DNA of 25,675 nt, from NCBI GenBank assembly GCA_021777365.1, contig JAJYDP010000001.1, positions 1-25,675 of the forward strand, given 5' to 3'. Position 1 is the stretch's first letter, and each line of letters starts with the position of its first letter. The notes below the pieces were generated by a model, which made no database searches, had not been told where the DNA came from, and saw only the letters and a program-made list of their open reading frames with translations. Shown here one piece after another: positions 23,359 through 25,675 of this stretch. The translations under genes were made by a program, and so were the position numbers. This DNA is from Chloroflexota bacterium. GTDB lineage: Bacteria; Chloroflexota; Limnocylindria; Limnocylindrales; CSP1-4.

Positions 23359-25675
23359 CTACGGCACGGGGGGCTGCCCGGGCTGCGTCGACGGTGCCGG
23401 GCCGCCGTTTCCGCTGTTGCCCCCGTTCCCGCCGGACCCCGTGGTCGGCGGGCCCGAGGCGACGGGGCCCGCGGGCGGAGCGCCCGACGCGCCGGGGGCG
23501 GCCGACGCCGCCGGCGAGGGCGACGGCGACGGTGCGACGAAGGCGCACGACGTCCCCGTGGCCGGCAGGATCCAGTTGGTGGTGCTCCAGGGGAACGTCT
23601 CCTCCCCGTTGTAGCCACCGTGGTTCTCGAGCCCGGCCCTGGCCCTGGCGACCCACGTGTCGAGGTACGGCTGCCACTGGGGCAGGGGCGCCTGGGCCAG
23701 AATGCCGGTCTCCGGCACGCCGGTCGTGCACTGGGCCGGGAGCAGGTGCCCCGCGCCGTCGGTCAGGTAAGTCCCGAACGGCCTCGGCCGCAGGGTGAGC
23801 AGCGTGGCGGGATCGTTGAAGCCGGGGATCACCCAGCTCGTGGTGGTCCCGAACGGGCACCCGGGGCCGTTGACGTCGAAGCCGTAGCCGGCGAACTCCC
23901 CGAAGTTCGCGCAGACCTGCGCCGGCACGAGCTCGGACGGGCGGGTCCAGTCGATGGCTGGCCACTGCTTCAGCGCGATGGCGTCCGACATGAACTTGTG
24001 CCACAGGACGAGCGGCCCCACGTTCGACTGGAAGGCCGAGTTCATGGAGCTGTTGTCGGCGTTGCCCAGCCAGACCCCGGCCACCATCTGCGGGACCATC
24101 CCGACGGTGTAGAGGTCGCGGAAGTTCGCCTCGGTCCCCGTCTTGACGGCGGCCGGGCGGCCCAGGTCGGCGAACGGCCCATCCATCCAGCCACGGTTCT
24201 TGTTGGCGTTGTCCTGCAGCACGCTCAGGAACTCCCAGGCCAGCCCGGCATTCACCACCTGCGTCCTCGTCGGCGCCGGCGGCAGGACGGTGGTCCCGTC
24301 CGGCTGCACGATCCGAAGCAGGTCGTTCTGGCTGACGCGGAGGCCGAGGTTGGACTCCGTCGAGTACATCTCGACCATGTCGGTGAGATGGACGGAGTGC
24401 GTGCCGATGGCCAGCGACGGCCCCGACTCACCGGGGGCGAAGGGCACCGTGAGCCCCAGGCGGTAGGCCATGTTCTCCATGGCGGGCACGCCGCCATACG
24501 CCATCATCGCCTCCATGGCCGGCACGTTGCGGCTCTCGCGGATCGCCTGGCGGATGGTGATGAGCCCGTTGAAGTCGTGCTCGGAATCGACGCCGACGAA
24601 GCCCGGGGCGAGCTTGACCGGGATGTCCCACAGGGTCGACGCGTCGGTGAGGTGCCCGTACTCCATGGCCGCGAGGTACGTGATGAGCTTCCAGGTCGAG
24701 CCGGGGGACCGCAGGGCGACGCCCGCGGAATCGAACTGGCCCTGCACCTTCGGGCTGTTGTCGGCGGGATTGACCGAGCCCACGTAGGCGAGGATCTGGC
24801 CGGTCGCGGGATCCTGGGCCACCAGTGCCCCGTTGTGGACGTTCAGGTTGGCCGGGAGCCCCGCGACGAACGACGTCACGTCGTGCTGGGCGATCCGCTG
24901 GAGGTTCCAGTCGAGCGTGGTGATCACCTTGCAGCCGCAGGACGCCAGGGCCTGGTACCCGCCCATCATCTGGCTGGCTTCCGCGATCACCCGGTTGGTG
25001 AACCACGGCACGGGCGGCGGATGCGGCGCCCACTTCCTGAGCCCGAGCGGCGCGTGCTCGGCGGCGGTCCGCTGGGCGGGGGTGATCACTCCCGTGGTGA
25101 CCATCGCGTCCAGCACGGCGTGCTGCCGCTCGGCCGCGTCCCGCGGGTGCAGGAAGGGGTCCAGGGCCACCGGTGCCTTGGGGAGCCCGGCCAGCATCGC
25201 CGCCTGGGCCAGCGTCAGCTTCGAGAGCGGCTCGTCGAAGTAGTGGCGCGCCGCTGCGTCCACGCCGTACGCCTGCTCCCCGTAGTACACGGTGTTCAGG
25301 TACAGCTCCATGATCTGCTGCTTGGAGAGCGCCTGGCTGGCCTGGATCCCCAGCAGCGCCTCGCGAACCTTGCGCGCGAGGGTGGGCTGACTGCCCGTGA
25401 TCAGCAGCTTCACGAGCTGCTCGGTGATGGTGGACCCGCCCTGGAGCTGGCCGCCGGACACGTCGTTCAGGGCGGCCCGCGCGATGGCCGGGATGTCGAT
25501 CCCCGGGTTCGTCCAGAAGCCGCGGTCCTCGATCGACACGGTCGCGTCGACCACGTTCGTGGGGATCTGCGCGAAGGTCACGTAATCCCGGTCCTGCGTG
25601 TAGATGGTCGCCAGCACGTGCGTCCCGGTGCGGTCGTAGATGCGCGTGGTCTGGGGCAGCGCCGAGCGCGACAGC
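23359..25675 (-). CDS. Class A penicillin-binding protein (PBP1A-like), 5' end outside window
   Basis: The frame is open to the right edge; sequence before the GTG at 25617 (LPQTTRIYDRTGTHV) is already family-like, so that GTG is not the start. The membrane anchor is outside the window. The GT51 glycosyltransferase domain shows IEDRGFW (catalytic Glu), GGSTITEQLVK, RKVREALLG and ELYLNTVYYGEQAYGV. The transpeptidase domain has the SxxK motif STWK (in SPGSTWKLITY), SRN for SxN, and KTG (VKTGTEANFRD). It polymerises and cross-links peptidoglycan outside the cytoplasmic membrane. The last ~220 residues include a region with four cysteines and end in a Pro/Ser/Gly-rich tail (PSPSPSPAAS ... QPPVP). 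The active-site motifs are intact. Gene name within the mrcA/ponA group cannot be settled. Confidence 0.92.
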   Translation of the reverse strand, partial: LSRSALPQTTRIYDRTGTHVLATIYTQDRDYVTFAQIPTNVVDATVSIEDRGFWTNPGIDIPAIARAALNDVSGGQLQGGSTITEQLVKLLITGSQPTLARKVREALLGIQASQALSKQQIMELYLNTVYYGEQAYGVDAAARHYFDEPLSKLTLAQAAMLAGLPKAPVALDPFLHPRDAAERQHAVLDAMVTTGVITPAQRTAAEHAPLGLRKWAPHPPPVPWFTNRVIAEASQMMGGYQALASCGCKVITTLDWNLQRIAQHDVTSFVAGLPANLNVHNGALVAQDPATGQILAYVGSVNPADNSPKVQGQFDSAGVALRSPGSTWKLITYLAAMEYGHLTDASTLWDIPVKLAPGFVGVDSEHDFNGLITIRQAIRESRNVPAMEAMMAYGGVPAMENMAYRLGLTVPFAPGESGPSLAIGTHSVHLTDMVEMYSTESNLGLRVSQNDLLRIVQPDGTTVLPPAPTRTQVVNAGLAWEFLSVLQDNANKNRGWMDGPFADLGRPAAVKTGTEANFRDLYTVGMVPQMVAGVWLGNADNSSMNSAFQSNVGPLVLWHKFMSDAIALKQWPAIDWTRPSELVPAQVCANFGEFAGYGFDVNGPGCPFGTTTSWVIPGFNDPATLLTLRPRPFGTYLTDGAGHLLPAQCTTGVPETGILAQAPLPQWQPYLDTWVARARAGLENHGGYNGEETFPWSTTNWILPATGTSCAFVAPSPSPSPAASAAPGASGAPPAGPVASGPPTTGSGGNGGNSGNGGPAPSTQPGQPPVP

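Noticed and set aside
19446..23618. 1,390-codon open frame antisense to the GH13 gene
   Set aside because: High-GC shadow frame. It is rich in Arg, His, Val and Pro with no domain, while the opposite strand has all GH13 motifs.

Overview
The window is a very GC-rich (roughly 70% by eye), densely coded bacterial chromosome segment with about 15 protein genes and no RNA genes, insertion sequences or CRISPR arrays that I can see. The gene set (UPF0182 membrane protein, a very large GH13 protein with an unusual N-terminal region, a split NifJ-like pyruvate:ferredoxin oxidoreductase, a VorB/Kor-type 2-oxoacid:ferredoxin oxidoreductase, a Qmo/Hdr-like flavoprotein cluster, a class A PBP) fits a high-GC Chloroflexota lineage or a deep actinobacterium. 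This placement is inference, and no ribosomal marker is present to confirm it.

Layout. (1) Positions 1-4846, plus strand: a tightly coupled four-gene redox operon (a GltD-HdrA-like fusion cut by the window edge, a second HdrA-like flavoprotein with two ferredoxin clusters, an 84-residue winged-helix-like protein, and a QmoC-like HdrC/membrane cytochrome fusion). A hairpin with a short T-tract follows. (2) 5057-8153, plus: a four-subunit 2-oxoacid:ferredoxin oxidoreductase in the order delta-alpha-beta-gamma. (3) 8154-8306: convergent gap with two perfect 13-bp-stem hairpins. (4) 8307-12368, minus: a NifJ-type enzyme split into alpha/gamma and delta/beta polypeptides, with a CBS-pair gene overlapping both at the split point. 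(5) 12594-12788, minus: a small zinc-ribbon protein behind a recognisable sigma70-type promoter. (6) 13013-14743, plus: an ABC ATPase joined through a low-complexity linker to a DUF309 domain. (7) 14759-16000, minus: LhgO-like L-2-hydroxyglutarate oxidase. (8) 16215-19370, plus: UPF0182. (9) 19461-23309, plus: the large GH13 protein. (10) 23359-25675, minus: class A PBP, cut by the right edge.

How the parts may work together. Both oxidoreductase systems decarboxylate 2-oxoacids to acyl-CoA and reduce ferredoxin. The neighbouring Hdr-type cluster has an NAD(P)H-type flavoprotein module, several 4Fe-4S sites and a membrane subunit with candidate haem-b histidines, but no HdrB (CCG) protein. A Qmo-like route from ferredoxin and/or NAD(P)H to the quinone pool is therefore a better reading than heterodisulfide reduction. 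LhgO would yield 2-oxoglutarate, a possible substrate of such an oxidoreductase, and would also deliver electrons to quinone. The right half is cell-envelope and carbohydrate metabolism.

Regulatory style. The plus-strand genes at 13013, 16215 and 19461 lack a Shine-Dalgarno sequence but have a -10-like hexamer (TACCAT, TACACT, TATGCT) 6-9 bases before the ATG, which suggests leaderless transcripts. Operon-internal genes use ATGA overlaps, several with clear Shine-Dalgarno sites. No gene-free stretch exceeds 300 bases.
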